Source of the DNA: an uncultured Prevotellaceae bacterium
Lineage (GTDB): Bacteria; Bacteroidota; Bacteroidia; Bacteroidales; Bacteroidaceae
Direction of reading: 5' to 3'
NCBI GenBank assembly: GCA_947306845.1
Contig: CAMZHP010000206.1
Coordinates: 1-6,250 of the forward strand
DNA length: 6,250 bases
Position numbers and translations under genes: made by a program. The first letter of the stretch is position 1. Each line of letters begins with the position of its first letter. Shown piece by piece: positions 1 to 5,669 of the stretch. The notes under the pieces are model-generated. The model was given only the letters and a program-made list of their open reading frames with translations. It did no database searches and was not told the DNA's origin.

Positions 1-2213
1 TAGAGTTCGGCCATGGCTGCGCGGTCGCCGTCTTTCTGTGTGCTGAGCACCTCGATGGCGAGATGGCGGCCTTTTTGCGGAGCGGCAAAGCGGAAGGTCT
101 GCCAGCCGTTGCCTGCCTTTGCGGTGGCGGTGGCAACGGCGGAGCCGTTGCTTACGGATAAGGCGATGGGCGTGGCGCTGTTGAGGTCGGGTTTGTCGCC
201 GATGTTGTTGTGCTTGTTGGTCTTCTCCAGTTGGAGCTTGTTGAGCTCAGGTTCAGCCTGTCCCCAGCAGACGGCCTCCTTCGGCCCCACCACATCGAGG
301 ACGATAACCTCATTCTTGCCTTTCTTCAGCCAGCAGCCCGGAATGTACAGCGTCTGCTGCGGTCCGATGCTCCAGATGCGGCCCATGGCGTGGCCGTTGA
401 CCCACACCTGTCCCTTGCCCCAGGTCTCGAAGTTGAGAAACGTGTCGCCCACTTTCTTGAGGTTGAAGTAGCCGCGATGGTAGCCAGGTTTCATCAACTC
501 AGCGAGTTTCGCCGACTCCTCGTAGCTGCGTGTGACAGCCACACCAGGCACGCTGCCCTTCAAGTCGGTTTTTGCGTTGAATGACTTCACCATGTCGAGC
601 GCATTCTTGGCCGTCTCATAATCATCGGGGATGGCGACGTTCATCCAGTTCTTCGGTGTCAGCACTATCTCAGCATCGTCAGTTTCCGTGCTTAGGGTGA
701 CATTGCCGACGATACCCTTGAAATCCTTGATGGCGCGTCCGAAATTGATGCGGCCCATGCCTTCGACGATGATGATGAGGTCGGCACCTTTCTTGACGGC
801 AGGGATGGTGAGTGATTTCTCGTTCTTCACACGGTCAATCTTTCCGATGTATTTTCTGTCGATGAACACCTGTGCAAAGTCGTGGAACTCGCCTGTCAGA
901 ACACTCGGAGAGGTGATTTCGGGAAGCCGTGTAGAGTAAATCATCGTACCCCAGCCCATGTCCATCTCCTCAAAGGTTTTTAGGGCACCTTTCTCAGTCT
1001 TTCCGTTTGGCACGGCTGTCATCAGGGTGGCAAACTCTGTCAGTTCAAACTTCGGCACGGTGATGATGGGCATGGGAGCCTTGGGCACAGCGGGCAAGCC
1101 CCCCTTCCGTCCTCCCAGTTGGGGGAGACCTCTTTCATTGTATTTCGCCATCATCTCGCGCAGTTCCCAGAACTTCGGTGTTGCGAGGCCCCATTCGTTG
1201 ATGGGAGCGTCGTAATCGTATGAAGTTACGTCGGGAGCGAACCCTGGGCTGTTGGCGCCGGCCCAGTGGCCGAACGAGGTGCCGCCGTGAGTCATGTAGA
1301 GTGAGAAGGAGATGCCCTTCGACAGCATCTCATCCATGCCTTCCACCATGTCCTTGGCGGGGCGTGTCTCATGCCGTGCGCCCCATTTGTCAAACCAACC
1401 GCTCCAGAACTCCGAGCACATCTTGGGGGCATTGGGGCGCAATTCTCCCAGGCGGCGGAACTGTTGGTCGATGTTGGCACCCGTTCCAAAATTCATGGTC
1501 CAGGTCAGGTCGTCGAGACCGTTTTTCTCGAAATTCGATGACCAGTCGCACTGGAAGAGGGTCATCTTGTCGCCATAGATGGAGCGCAGGCAGTCGCGTA
1601 TCTCCGACACATAGGGCTTGTCCTCGCCGTATGAGCCATATTCGTTCTCCACCTGTATCATGATGATGGGACCGCCGTTCTGGATCGTGAGCGGAGCGAG
1701 TTGCTCACCCACTTTTTGCTCGAATATCTTCACGCGCTCCATGAAATAGGGGTCGCGCTCGCGCAGTTTGATGTCTTTCTTCTTCAGCAACCACCAAGGG
1801 AGGCCGCCCATCTCCCACTCGGCACAGACATACGGACCGGGTCGGACGATGACATACATGCCGTTTTTCTGAGCCAGGCGGCAGAAAGCTGCCACGTCGT
1901 TGTTGCCTGTGAAGTCGAACTCGCCCTCGCGCTGCTCATGGATGTTCCAGAACACATAGAGGCACAGCGTGTTCATGCCCAAGGCCTTGCACATCTTGAT
2001 GCGATGCTCCCAGTAGGGTTGGGGGATGCGAGGGTAATGCACCTCGGCGGCCTTCACCACGAAGGGCTGTCCGTTGAGCAGGAAGGTCTTGTCGCCAATG
2101 GTGAATGTTTTCACCGGTTGTGTGGCCGCAGAAACAGCCATGGTCATCAGCAGGAACGCCGTGAGCAGGAAGTTCCTTTTATTGATCGCCATCTTTGCAG
2201 TGGTAATCATCAT
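1..2213 (-). CDS. GH35 beta-galactosidase, secreted; C-terminus cut by window edge
   Basis: Hydrolyses terminal beta-D-galactose from oligo- or polysaccharides by a retaining mechanism, probably in the periplasm or on the cell surface. The frame is open from ATG 2213 to base 1 (about 737 codons). Residues 8-30 form a signal peptide (basic KR, hydrophobic core, VSA-A cleavage near 29/30). The GH35 barrel covers about 35-360: RPGPYVCAEWEMGGLPWWL at 124-142, the signature GGPIIMIQVENEYGSYG with acid/base Glu191, and SEFWSGWFDKWG with nucleophile Glu268. Beta-sandwich domains follow, including a galactose-binding-like region (WVNGHAMGRIW from 604). The last 40 or so residues look like the start of an F5/8 type C-like domain. 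The start is uncertain: M1, M2 (2210) and M8 (2192) all keep the signal peptide; 2213 was chosen because the AT-rich leader ends there. It is second in an operon, 30 bp after an esterase gene. Family call is firm; the natural substrate is not visible. Confidence 0.95.
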   Translation of the reverse strand, partial: MMITTAKMAINKRNFLLTAFLLMTMAVSAATQPVKTFTIGDKTFLLNGQPFVVKAAEVHYPRIPQPYWEHRIKMCKALGMNTLCLYVFWNIHEQREGEFDFTGNNDVAAFCRLAQKNGMYVIVRPGPYVCAEWEMGGLPWWLLKKKDIKLRERDPYFMERVKIFEQKVGEQLAPLTIQNGGPIIMIQVENEYGSYGEDKPYVSEIRDCLRSIYGDKMTLFQCDWSSNFEKNGLDDLTWTMNFGTGANIDQQFRRLGELRPNAPKMCSEFWSGWFDKWGARHETRPAKDMVEGMDEMLSKGISFSLYMTHGGTSFGHWAGANSPGFAPDVTSYDYDAPINEWGLATPKFWELREMMAKYNERGLPQLGGRKGGLPAVPKAPMPIITVPKFELTEFATLMTAVPNGKTEKGALKTFEEMDMGWGTMIYSTRLPEITSPSVLTGEFHDFAQVFIDRKYIGKIDRVKNEKSLTIPAVKKGADLIIIVEGMGRINFGRAIKDFKGIVGNVTLSTETDDAEIVLTPKNWMNVAIPDDYETAKNALDMVKSFNAKTDLKGSVPGVAVTRSYEESAKLAELMKPGYHRGYFNLKKVGDTFLNFETWGKGQVWVNGHAMGRIWSIGPQQTLYIPGCWLKKGKNEVIVLDVVGPKEAVCWGQAEPELNKLQLEKTNKHNNIGDKPDLNSATPIALSVSNGSAVATATAKAGNGWQTFRFAAPQKGRHLAIEVLSTQKDGDRAAMAEL
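1093..1131 (-). repeat. GC-rich repeat-like insert inside the GH35 linker
   Basis: A C-run/G-run segment within the galactosidase gene. Read on the coding strand it contains CTCCCCCAACTGGGAG, an imperfect hairpin (CTCCC/GGGAG), followed by a G-rich run. It encodes about residues 361-374 (RGLPQLGGRKGGLP), just after the catalytic barrel, and keeps the frame. The composition differs sharply from the flanking coding DNA and resembles C/G-run repeats that I recall from Bacteroidota spacers. That it is an inserted repeat is inference; it could be an ordinary Gly/Pro linker. Confidence 0.4.
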
Positions 2214-2243
2214 GTTAAATTTTTAATTGTTAATTCTTGATAT
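2214..2243 (-). other. 30-bp intergenic spacer with degenerate heptamers
   Basis: Spacer between the esterase stop and the galactosidase start. On the minus strand it reads as degenerate 7-bp units (ATTAACA, ATTAAAA, ATTTAAC) ending at the ATG. No Shine-Dalgarno sequence, terminator or promoter is seen, which fits cotranscription of the two genes. Kinship with the clearer heptamer arrays of this window is tentative, because the units are few and diverged. Confidence 0.4.
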
Positions 2244-3065
2244 CTAAAAGCTGTCGAGCCATGCTTTGAGCTCCATGATCATCTCGATATGGTATTTGAA
2301 GCTCAGGCGGCTGCCCCATCCGTGTCCTCCTTCAGGATATACATGGATGGATGCCGGCACGTCGTGGCGGTAGAGCTCAAGGTAGTAGTTGGCACCGTTG
2401 GCGGGCGGCACGGCGGTGTCGTCATCGCTCAGGGCTATCCATGCGCGAGGCGTGGTGCGTGTCACCTGCTGGTCGCTGCTATAGACTTTCTCCTGGCGTT
2501 TGCGGTTGCCTTTTCCCAGGAAATTGTCGTGTGAGCCCTGGTGGCTGAAGCCTTGCATCATCGTGATGACAGGGTAGAAGAGAATCTGGAAGTTGGGCTT
2601 GGCCGTGCGCTCCGACTTGGTGGCGACGATGGAGGCCAGGTGGCCGCCGGCAGAAGAGCCCATGATGCCCACGTCATTGGACTTCAGATGCCACTGCATG
2701 GCATTGCGGCGGAGCATCTGTATGGCTTCCTCTGCATCCGAGATAGGCACCTCGGGGTTGCCATGGGGCATGCGGTATTTGAGCACCGCGGCGGTGATGC
2801 CCATGTTCTGGAAGAACTTCGCCCACTCGTGTCCTTCATGGTCCATGGCGAGATGGGAATAGCCGCCGCCCGGACAGATGACGATGGAGCGCCCGGTCGA
2901 TTTTTTCTCCGCAGGCAGGTAAACCCATACCTTGGCGGTGTCATTGGGCACGCCATTGCGGTTGGGTGCGCCTTTAGGCCACAGGTTGAATACTTTCACG
3001 CTCTGGGCCGAGATAGTGGCGGCCATTGCTAGGCTGGTCATCAGCAAAAGATATCGTCTCATCAT
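2244..3065 (-). CDS. Secreted alpha/beta-hydrolase esterase (BD-FAE / acetylxylan esterase-like)
   Basis: Predicted carbohydrate esterase that removes acetyl (possibly feruloyl) groups from plant cell-wall glycans; 273 residues, normal for the single-domain family. A signal peptide covers residues 1-20 with cleavage ISA|QSV. The oxyanion-hole motif is CPGGGY (64-69), the nucleophile elbow is GSSAG (136-140, Ser138), the acid lies in DDDTAVPP (Asp216) and the catalytic His is in GGHGWG (His248). The triad is complete and correctly spaced, so the enzyme should be active. It is first gene of a minus-strand unit, 30 bp before the GH35 gene, with a promoter at 3132-3162. Two tandem ATGs (3065 and 3062) are possible starts. 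Such proteins are often named xylanase or lipase by transfer; the sequence supports only an esterase of this fold, and the exact ester is not visible. Confidence 0.88.
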   Translation of the reverse strand: MMRRYLLLMTSLAMAATISAQSVKVFNLWPKGAPNRNGVPNDTAKVWVYLPAEKKSTGRSIVICPGGGYSHLAMDHEGHEWAKFFQNMGITAAVLKYRMPHGNPEVPISDAEEAIQMLRRNAMQWHLKSNDVGIMGSSAGGHLASIVATKSERTAKPNFQILFYPVITMMQGFSHQGSHDNFLGKGNRKRQEKVYSSDQQVTRTTPRAWIALSDDDTAVPPANGANYYLELYRHDVPASIHVYPEGGHGWGSRLSFKYHIEMIMELKAWLDSF

Positions 3066-3128
3066 GCTTCGTTTTTCGTTACTGTTGATGTTTTTTGTCT
3101 TTCAATGAACAATCTCTTGGAAAATTAA

Positions 3129-3159
3129 TTGCAAAGGTAGCGATTTTTTTGTAATATTG
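3129..3159 (+). promoter_or_regulatory. Possible promoter of the SIAE-type acetylesterase gene
   Basis: TTG at 3129-3131, a 20-bp spacer and TAATATTG at 3152-3159, one mismatch from the Bacteroidota -7 consensus TAnnTTTG. Transcription would begin near 3166 and give a leader of about 133 nt carrying the heptamer arrays and the 14-bp palindrome. It overlaps the opposing promoter almost completely. Weaker than the other promoters called here. Confidence 0.35.
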
Positions 3160-3162
3160 CAC
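3132..3162 (-). promoter_or_regulatory. Promoter of the esterase-GH35 operon
   Basis: On the minus strand TACCTTTG (3139 down to 3132) matches the Bacteroidota -7 consensus TAnnTTTG exactly. Twenty bases upstream is GTG (3162-3160) where TTG would be expected, so the -33 element is imperfect. The start site would fall near 3125, giving a leader of about 60 nt before the esterase ATG. Confidence 0.6.
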
Positions 3163-3170
3163 TTTCAAAT

Positions 3171-3201
3171 ATTGAATATTGAATATTGAAGATTGAAAAT
3201 T
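3171..3201 (+). repeat. ATTGAAN heptamer array in divergent spacer
   Basis: Four 7-bp units (ATTGAAT, ATTGAAT, ATTGAAG, ATTGAAA) plus ATT. Same family and orientation as the arrays at 4752-4800 and 5422-5450, but here it lies upstream of a gene rather than at a gene end, and the 17-bp core found after the other two arrays is not present. Confidence 0.75.
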
Positions 3202-3226
3202 CACAGCCAATGAAATACCTATCCAT

Positions 3227-3240
3227 ATAATCGCGATTAT
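3227..3240. promoter_or_regulatory. Perfect 14-bp palindrome, candidate operator
   Basis: ATAATCGCGATTAT is its own reverse complement and is directly followed by the palindrome CACGTG (3241-3246). It lies between the divergent promoters and the acetylesterase start, a fitting place for a dimeric regulator or for an mRNA hairpin. No regulator gene is visible in the window, so function is unproven. Confidence 0.4.
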
Positions 3241-3266
3241 CACGTGCCTACTGCAAAGCTAATCAT

Positions 3267-3294
3267 AATCCTTAATCCTTAATTCTTAATTCTA
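3267..3294 (+). repeat. AATYCTT heptamer array before the acetylesterase start
   Basis: Four 7-bp units (AATCCTT, AATCCTT, AATTCTT, AATTCTA), preceded by a six-base AATCAT, ending four bases before the ATG at 3299. It occupies the ribosome-binding region and contains no purine-rich Shine-Dalgarno sequence. A closely similar array stands before the Nudix gene. Confidence 0.75.
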
Positions 3295-3298
3295 AAAA

Positions 3299-4756
3299 AT
3301 GAACAGATCCTTCTTATCCCTTATGGCCTTGATGCTTGTGGCATGTGCCGCTCAGGCCAAAGTCAGATTGCCTCATATCATTTGCGACAATATGGTGTTG
3401 CAGCAAAAAACCGATGCCCGTCTTTGGGGATGGGACCAACCGGGAAAGAAAGTCCGGGTTTCCGTGTCGTGGAACAAAGAGACCTATACGGCGACGACAG
3501 GCCGTGATGGCAAGTGGATGGTGAAAGTGCCTACGCCCGAGGCCAGCTACACTCCGCTGTCCGTCACCTTCGACGATGGAGAGCCGGTCACCATCAGCCA
3601 TGTACTCTCTGGCGAGGTATGGGTGTGCGCTGGACAAAGCAATATGGAGATGCCGGTCAGGGGATTCGGCAACTGTCCTGTCGATGGGTATAACGAAGAA
3701 GTGCTCCATGCAAGCGAGTACCGAGGTATCCACTATGTGAAAATCCCGAGCATCATGAGGATGACGCCCCAGGATGACGCGCAGTGTGAGTGGCGCGAGG
3801 TGGGACCGCAGACCGTGGGCGACTTGTCGGCCACTGGCTATTTTTTCGCCCAGGCGGTAACGAAGGCGCTTGACATCCCTGTGGGTCTGATTGTAGCAAA
3901 TAAAGGAGGTACGCGCGTAGAGAGCTGGCTGACCAAGGAAAACCTGGAAAAATACACCAAGGAGCCCACCGACTCCGACGGTATCGTGCGCTTCAAGCCC
4001 GAATGGGACTACCACAGGGCATTGGTGTGGGGCAACGGCACATTCAACCCCATCCTCAACTACACGGTGAAGGGCATCATCTATTATCAGGGTTGCTCGA
4101 ATGTGGGCGATCCCGGCAACCAGTATTCGGAACGGATGAAAATCTTGGTGGACCAGTGGCGCGAACAGTTCGGACTGGGTGAGATACCGTTCTATTTCGT
4201 CGAAATTGCCCCTTATCATTATGACAATGTGAATGGTGACAATGGCGCGCGGCTGCGCGAGCAGCAATACAAGGCATCGAAGGAGATTCCCAACAGCGGC
4301 TTGGTGTGCACCAACGACCTGGTATATCCGTATGAGACGACACAGATCCACCCGGCACAAAAACGGGCCGTGGGCAGACGACTGGCCTATCTGGCGCTCA
4401 ACCAGACCTACGGCATGCAAGACGTGTGGTGCAAGAGTCCATCGTATAAGGACATGAAGGTGGTGGGTGACACCATCCATATCCATCTCAGCGACGACTA
4501 TGGCAGCATCAACCGCTTCGAAGGCATCGAGGGCTTCGAGGTGGCGGGAGCCGACCGGGTGTTCCATCCGGCCAAGGCGACACATTTCTGGCGGCCCGGC
4601 GGCGGCTATTGGGATGAGACCATTCAGATCGTGTGCCCAGAAGTGAAGCAACCGGTGGCACTGCGCTATTGTTTCAAGAATTTCCAAATCGGCAACCTCA
4701 AGAATGGCGCGGGCCTGCCCCTCTTCCCCTTCCGCACAGACGAATGGGATAATTGA
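3299..4756 (+). CDS. Secreted SGNH/SIAE-family acetylesterase (sialate O-acetylesterase-like)
   Basis: Predicted O-acetylesterase of the SASA/SIAE group, 485 residues, acting outside the cytoplasm on acetylated glycans. A signal peptide covers 1-20 with cleavage AQA|KV. A beta-rich N-terminal domain begins with LPHIICDNMVLQQ (24-36). SGNH blocks are clear: GQSNMEMP with nucleophile Ser114 (112-119), NKGGTRVESWL (201-211), YYQGCSN with Gln264 and Asn268, and the histidine block QIHPAQKRAVGRRLA with His351. The usual SGNH acid three residues before His is absent (Thr348), which may be a family trait. LVAC at 13-16 is an alternative lipobox at Cys16. The gene is divergent from the esterase-GH35 pair and probably works on the same class of substrate; despite the common name, sialic acid is not the necessary target. 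The stop TGA lies in the first unit of a heptamer array. Confidence 0.9.
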   Translation: MNRSFLSLMALMLVACAAQAKVRLPHIICDNMVLQQKTDARLWGWDQPGKKVRVSVSWNKETYTATTGRDGKWMVKVPTPEASYTPLSVTFDDGEPVTISHVLSGEVWVCAGQSNMEMPVRGFGNCPVDGYNEEVLHASEYRGIHYVKIPSIMRMTPQDDAQCEWREVGPQTVGDLSATGYFFAQAVTKALDIPVGLIVANKGGTRVESWLTKENLEKYTKEPTDSDGIVRFKPEWDYHRALVWGNGTFNPILNYTVKGIIYYQGCSNVGDPGNQYSERMKILVDQWREQFGLGEIPFYFVEIAPYHYDNVNGDNGARLREQQYKASKEIPNSGLVCTNDLVYPYETTQIHPAQKRAVGRRLAYLALNQTYGMQDVWCKSPSYKDMKVVGDTIHIHLSDDYGSINRFEGIEGFEVAGADRVFHPAKATHFWRPGGGYWDETIQIVCPEVKQPVALRYCFKNFQIGNLKNGAGLPLFPFRTDEWDN

Positions 4757-4800
4757 AAATTGAAGATTGAAGATTGAAGATTGAAGATTGAAAATTGAAA
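4752..4800 (+). repeat. ATTGAAG heptamer array, seven units, at the 3' end of the acetylesterase gene
   Basis: Seven uninterrupted 7-bp units: ATTGAAA, four ATTGAAG, then two ATTGAAA. The acetylesterase stop TGA (4754-4756) lies within the first unit. Because the period is seven, any three successive units carry TGA in all three forward frames, whereas the reverse strand of the array has no stop. Confidence 0.9.
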
Positions 4801-4824
4801 CGCCTTGTCCTTTTCACCAAGACA

Positions 4825-4841
4825 GTTCTCTGTAAAGACGC
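4825..4841 (+). repeat. Dispersed repeat core, copy A
   Basis: GTTCTCTGTAAAGACGC, 15 of 17 bases identical to copy B at 5471-5487. It lies 24 bp after the end of a heptamer array; copy B lies 22 bp after its own array. The sequence after it (GCGTTTCACGC) forms a short hairpin without a T-run, so it is not called a terminator. Confidence 0.6.
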
Positions 4842-4892
4842 GTTTCACGCATACGCCGTTGTTTAAATTCTGCGACATGCAATGGATATCAT

Positions 4893-4927
4893 AATTCTTA
4901 ATTCATAATTCTTAATTCTCAATTCTT
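4893..4927 (+). repeat. AATTCTT heptamer array abutting the Nudix start
   Basis: Five perfect-period 7-bp units (AATTCTT, AATTCAT, AATTCTT, AATTCTC, AATTCTT); the last unit touches the ATG at 4928. The ribosome-binding region is thus entirely repeat and has no Shine-Dalgarno sequence. Same family as the array at 3267-3294. Confidence 0.85.
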
Positions 4928-5446
4928 ATGAATTCATTCACCTATTGTCCTGTTTGTGGTAGCCGGCATTTTGAGCCCAGCAGCGTGAAGAGTAAACGCT
5001 GCGAAGACTGCGGGTTTGAGTTTTTTCTCAATCCCAGCAGTGCCTATGTGGCATTCATCACCGACAGTAAGGGACGCTTGCTCGTGGAGCGGCGCGGCCG
5101 TGAGCCTGCTATCGGCACCTTGGATTTGCCCGGTGGTTTCGCAGATACAGGTGAGACCGCCGAGGAGGGCGTCGCCCGCGAGGTGTTCGAGGAGACAGGA
5201 CTGGTGGTCACATCGGCGCAATACCTGTTCAGCATCCCCAACACCTATTTATATTCAGGCATGGTCATCCCCACGCTCGACATGTTTTTCAAATGCGAGG
5301 TGGCCGATATCTCCACCCTCCGTGCTGCTGACGATGCTGCAGAATGTCTCTGGATTGCTCCCGAAGACATCCGCCCGGAGGATTTCGGCCTCGACTCCAT
5401 CAGAAAAGGGGTGATGAAGAGATTGAAGATTGAAATTGAAGATTGA
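4928..5446 (+). CDS. Nudix hydrolase with N-terminal zinc ribbon
   Basis: Cytoplasmic pyrophosphohydrolase of 172 residues cleaving a nucleoside diphosphate linked to another moiety; substrate unknown. The N-terminus is a four-cysteine zinc ribbon (CPVCG at 7-11 and CEDCG at 25-29). A Nudix fold follows, with the full Nudix box GX5EX7REVFEETGL at 70-92 (Gly70, Glu76, Arg84, Glu85, Glu88, Glu89), so metal binding and catalysis should be intact. The ribbon recalls NudC-type NADH pyrophosphatase, but the SQPWPxPxS motif expected after the box is missing and the protein is shorter, so NudC is not supported. The final residues (RLKIEIED) and the stop are encoded by a heptamer array. No signal peptide. 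No convincing own promoter is seen in the 171-bp gap upstream, and no terminator either, so readthrough from the acetylesterase gene is possible. The role appears unrelated to the glycan genes. Confidence 0.92.
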   Translation: MNSFTYCPVCGSRHFEPSSVKSKRCEDCGFEFFLNPSSAYVAFITDSKGRLLVERRGREPAIGTLDLPGGFADTGETAEEGVAREVFEETGLVVTSAQYLFSIPNTYLYSGMVIPTLDMFFKCEVADISTLRAADDAAECLWIAPEDIRPEDFGLDSIRKGVMKRLKIEIED

Positions 5447-5450
5447 AAAT
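5422..5450 (+). repeat. ATTGAAG heptamer array overlapping the end of the Nudix gene
   Basis: Units ATTGAAG, ATTGAA (one base short), ATTGAAG and ATTGAAA, then AT. The array is translated as the last codons of the Nudix gene and supplies its TGA (5444-5446). With a full-length second unit the stop would come two codons earlier. Confidence 0.8.
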
Positions 5451-5470
5451 GGCGCCGTCCCATCAAAATG

Positions 5471-5487
5471 GTTCTCTGCAAGGACGC
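5471..5487 (+). repeat. Dispersed repeat core, copy B
   Basis: GTTCTCTGCAAGGACGC, two substitutions from copy A (4825-4841), at almost the same distance (22 bp) from the preceding heptamer array. Similarity fades on both sides. The rest of 5488-5550 shows nothing recognisable. Confidence 0.6.
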
Positions 5488-5555
5488 TTTCTGCACAGAT
5501 TGCCAACGAAAGTTCGACATAATTATAATAATGTGTAAACAGATGGGTACGTTTT

Positions 5556-5576
5556 TGGCATTTTGCCATTTTTTTT
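5556..5576 (+). terminator. Rho-independent terminator after the Nudix gene
   Basis: A 5-bp stem TGGCA/TGCCA with a TTT loop (5556-5568) followed by eight T residues (5569-5576). The stem is short but the T-run is strong. It lies 110 bp after the Nudix stop and separates that gene from the promoter of the next one. The minus strand lacks a T-run here, so it acts on plus-strand transcripts only. Confidence 0.6.
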
Positions 5577-5600
5577 CATACTTATTGACGAAAATCGAGG

Positions 5601-5638
5601 AATTATTAATTATTTATAAAAAATTTTTTTAAAAATTC
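5601..5638. other. A/T tract upstream of the lipoprotein promoter
   Basis: An almost pure A/T stretch containing phased A and T runs (A6 followed by T7, then A5), ending at the -33 element. Such tracts bend DNA or act as UP-like elements, so it may strengthen the adjacent promoter; this role is inferred from composition and position only. Confidence 0.4.
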
Positions 5639-5669
5639 TTGCAAGTAATGAAAAAATAGCCTATCTTTG
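5639..5669 (+). promoter_or_regulatory. Promoter of the surface lipoprotein gene
   Basis: TTG at 5639-5641, a 20-bp spacer, and TATCTTTG at 5662-5669, an exact match to the Bacteroidota -7 consensus TAnnTTTG. It is the best promoter in the window and has an A/T tract upstream. Transcription should start near 5676. Confidence 0.75.

Noticed and set aside
13..2240. Several plus-strand open frames of 60 to 180 codons across the left third
   Set aside because: They lie opposite the GH35 gene, whose catalytic motifs and unbroken frame account for this DNA. Their products are low in motif content and Arg/His/Ser rich, as expected for antisense translation.
3254..3261. TAGCTTTG on the minus strand as another promoter for the esterase operon
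   Set aside because: It matches the -7 consensus, but no TTG occurs at the right distance upstream, and the box at 3132-3139 is closer to the gene.
3314..4687. A 457-codon open frame on the minus strand, opposite the acetylesterase gene
   Set aside because: Its codons are in exact register with the sense codons, so it stays open simply because the sense gene avoids TTA, CTA and TCA codons there. Its product shows no recognisable motif, whereas the sense product is a clear SGNH enzyme.
4752..4800. Heptamer array as a CRISPR array
   Set aside because: The 7-bp units are contiguous with no spacers, so this is a simple tandem repeat.
4840..4850. GCGT-TTC-ACGC hairpin as a terminator for the acetylesterase gene
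   Set aside because: The stem is only 4 bp and no T-run follows. It is more likely part of the dispersed repeat.
4666..5569. Minus-strand open frames with SIFN/FNLQ-type repeats
   Set aside because: They read through the reverse of the heptamer arrays, which contains no stop codon in any frame. They are a by-product of the repeats and lie opposite real genes.
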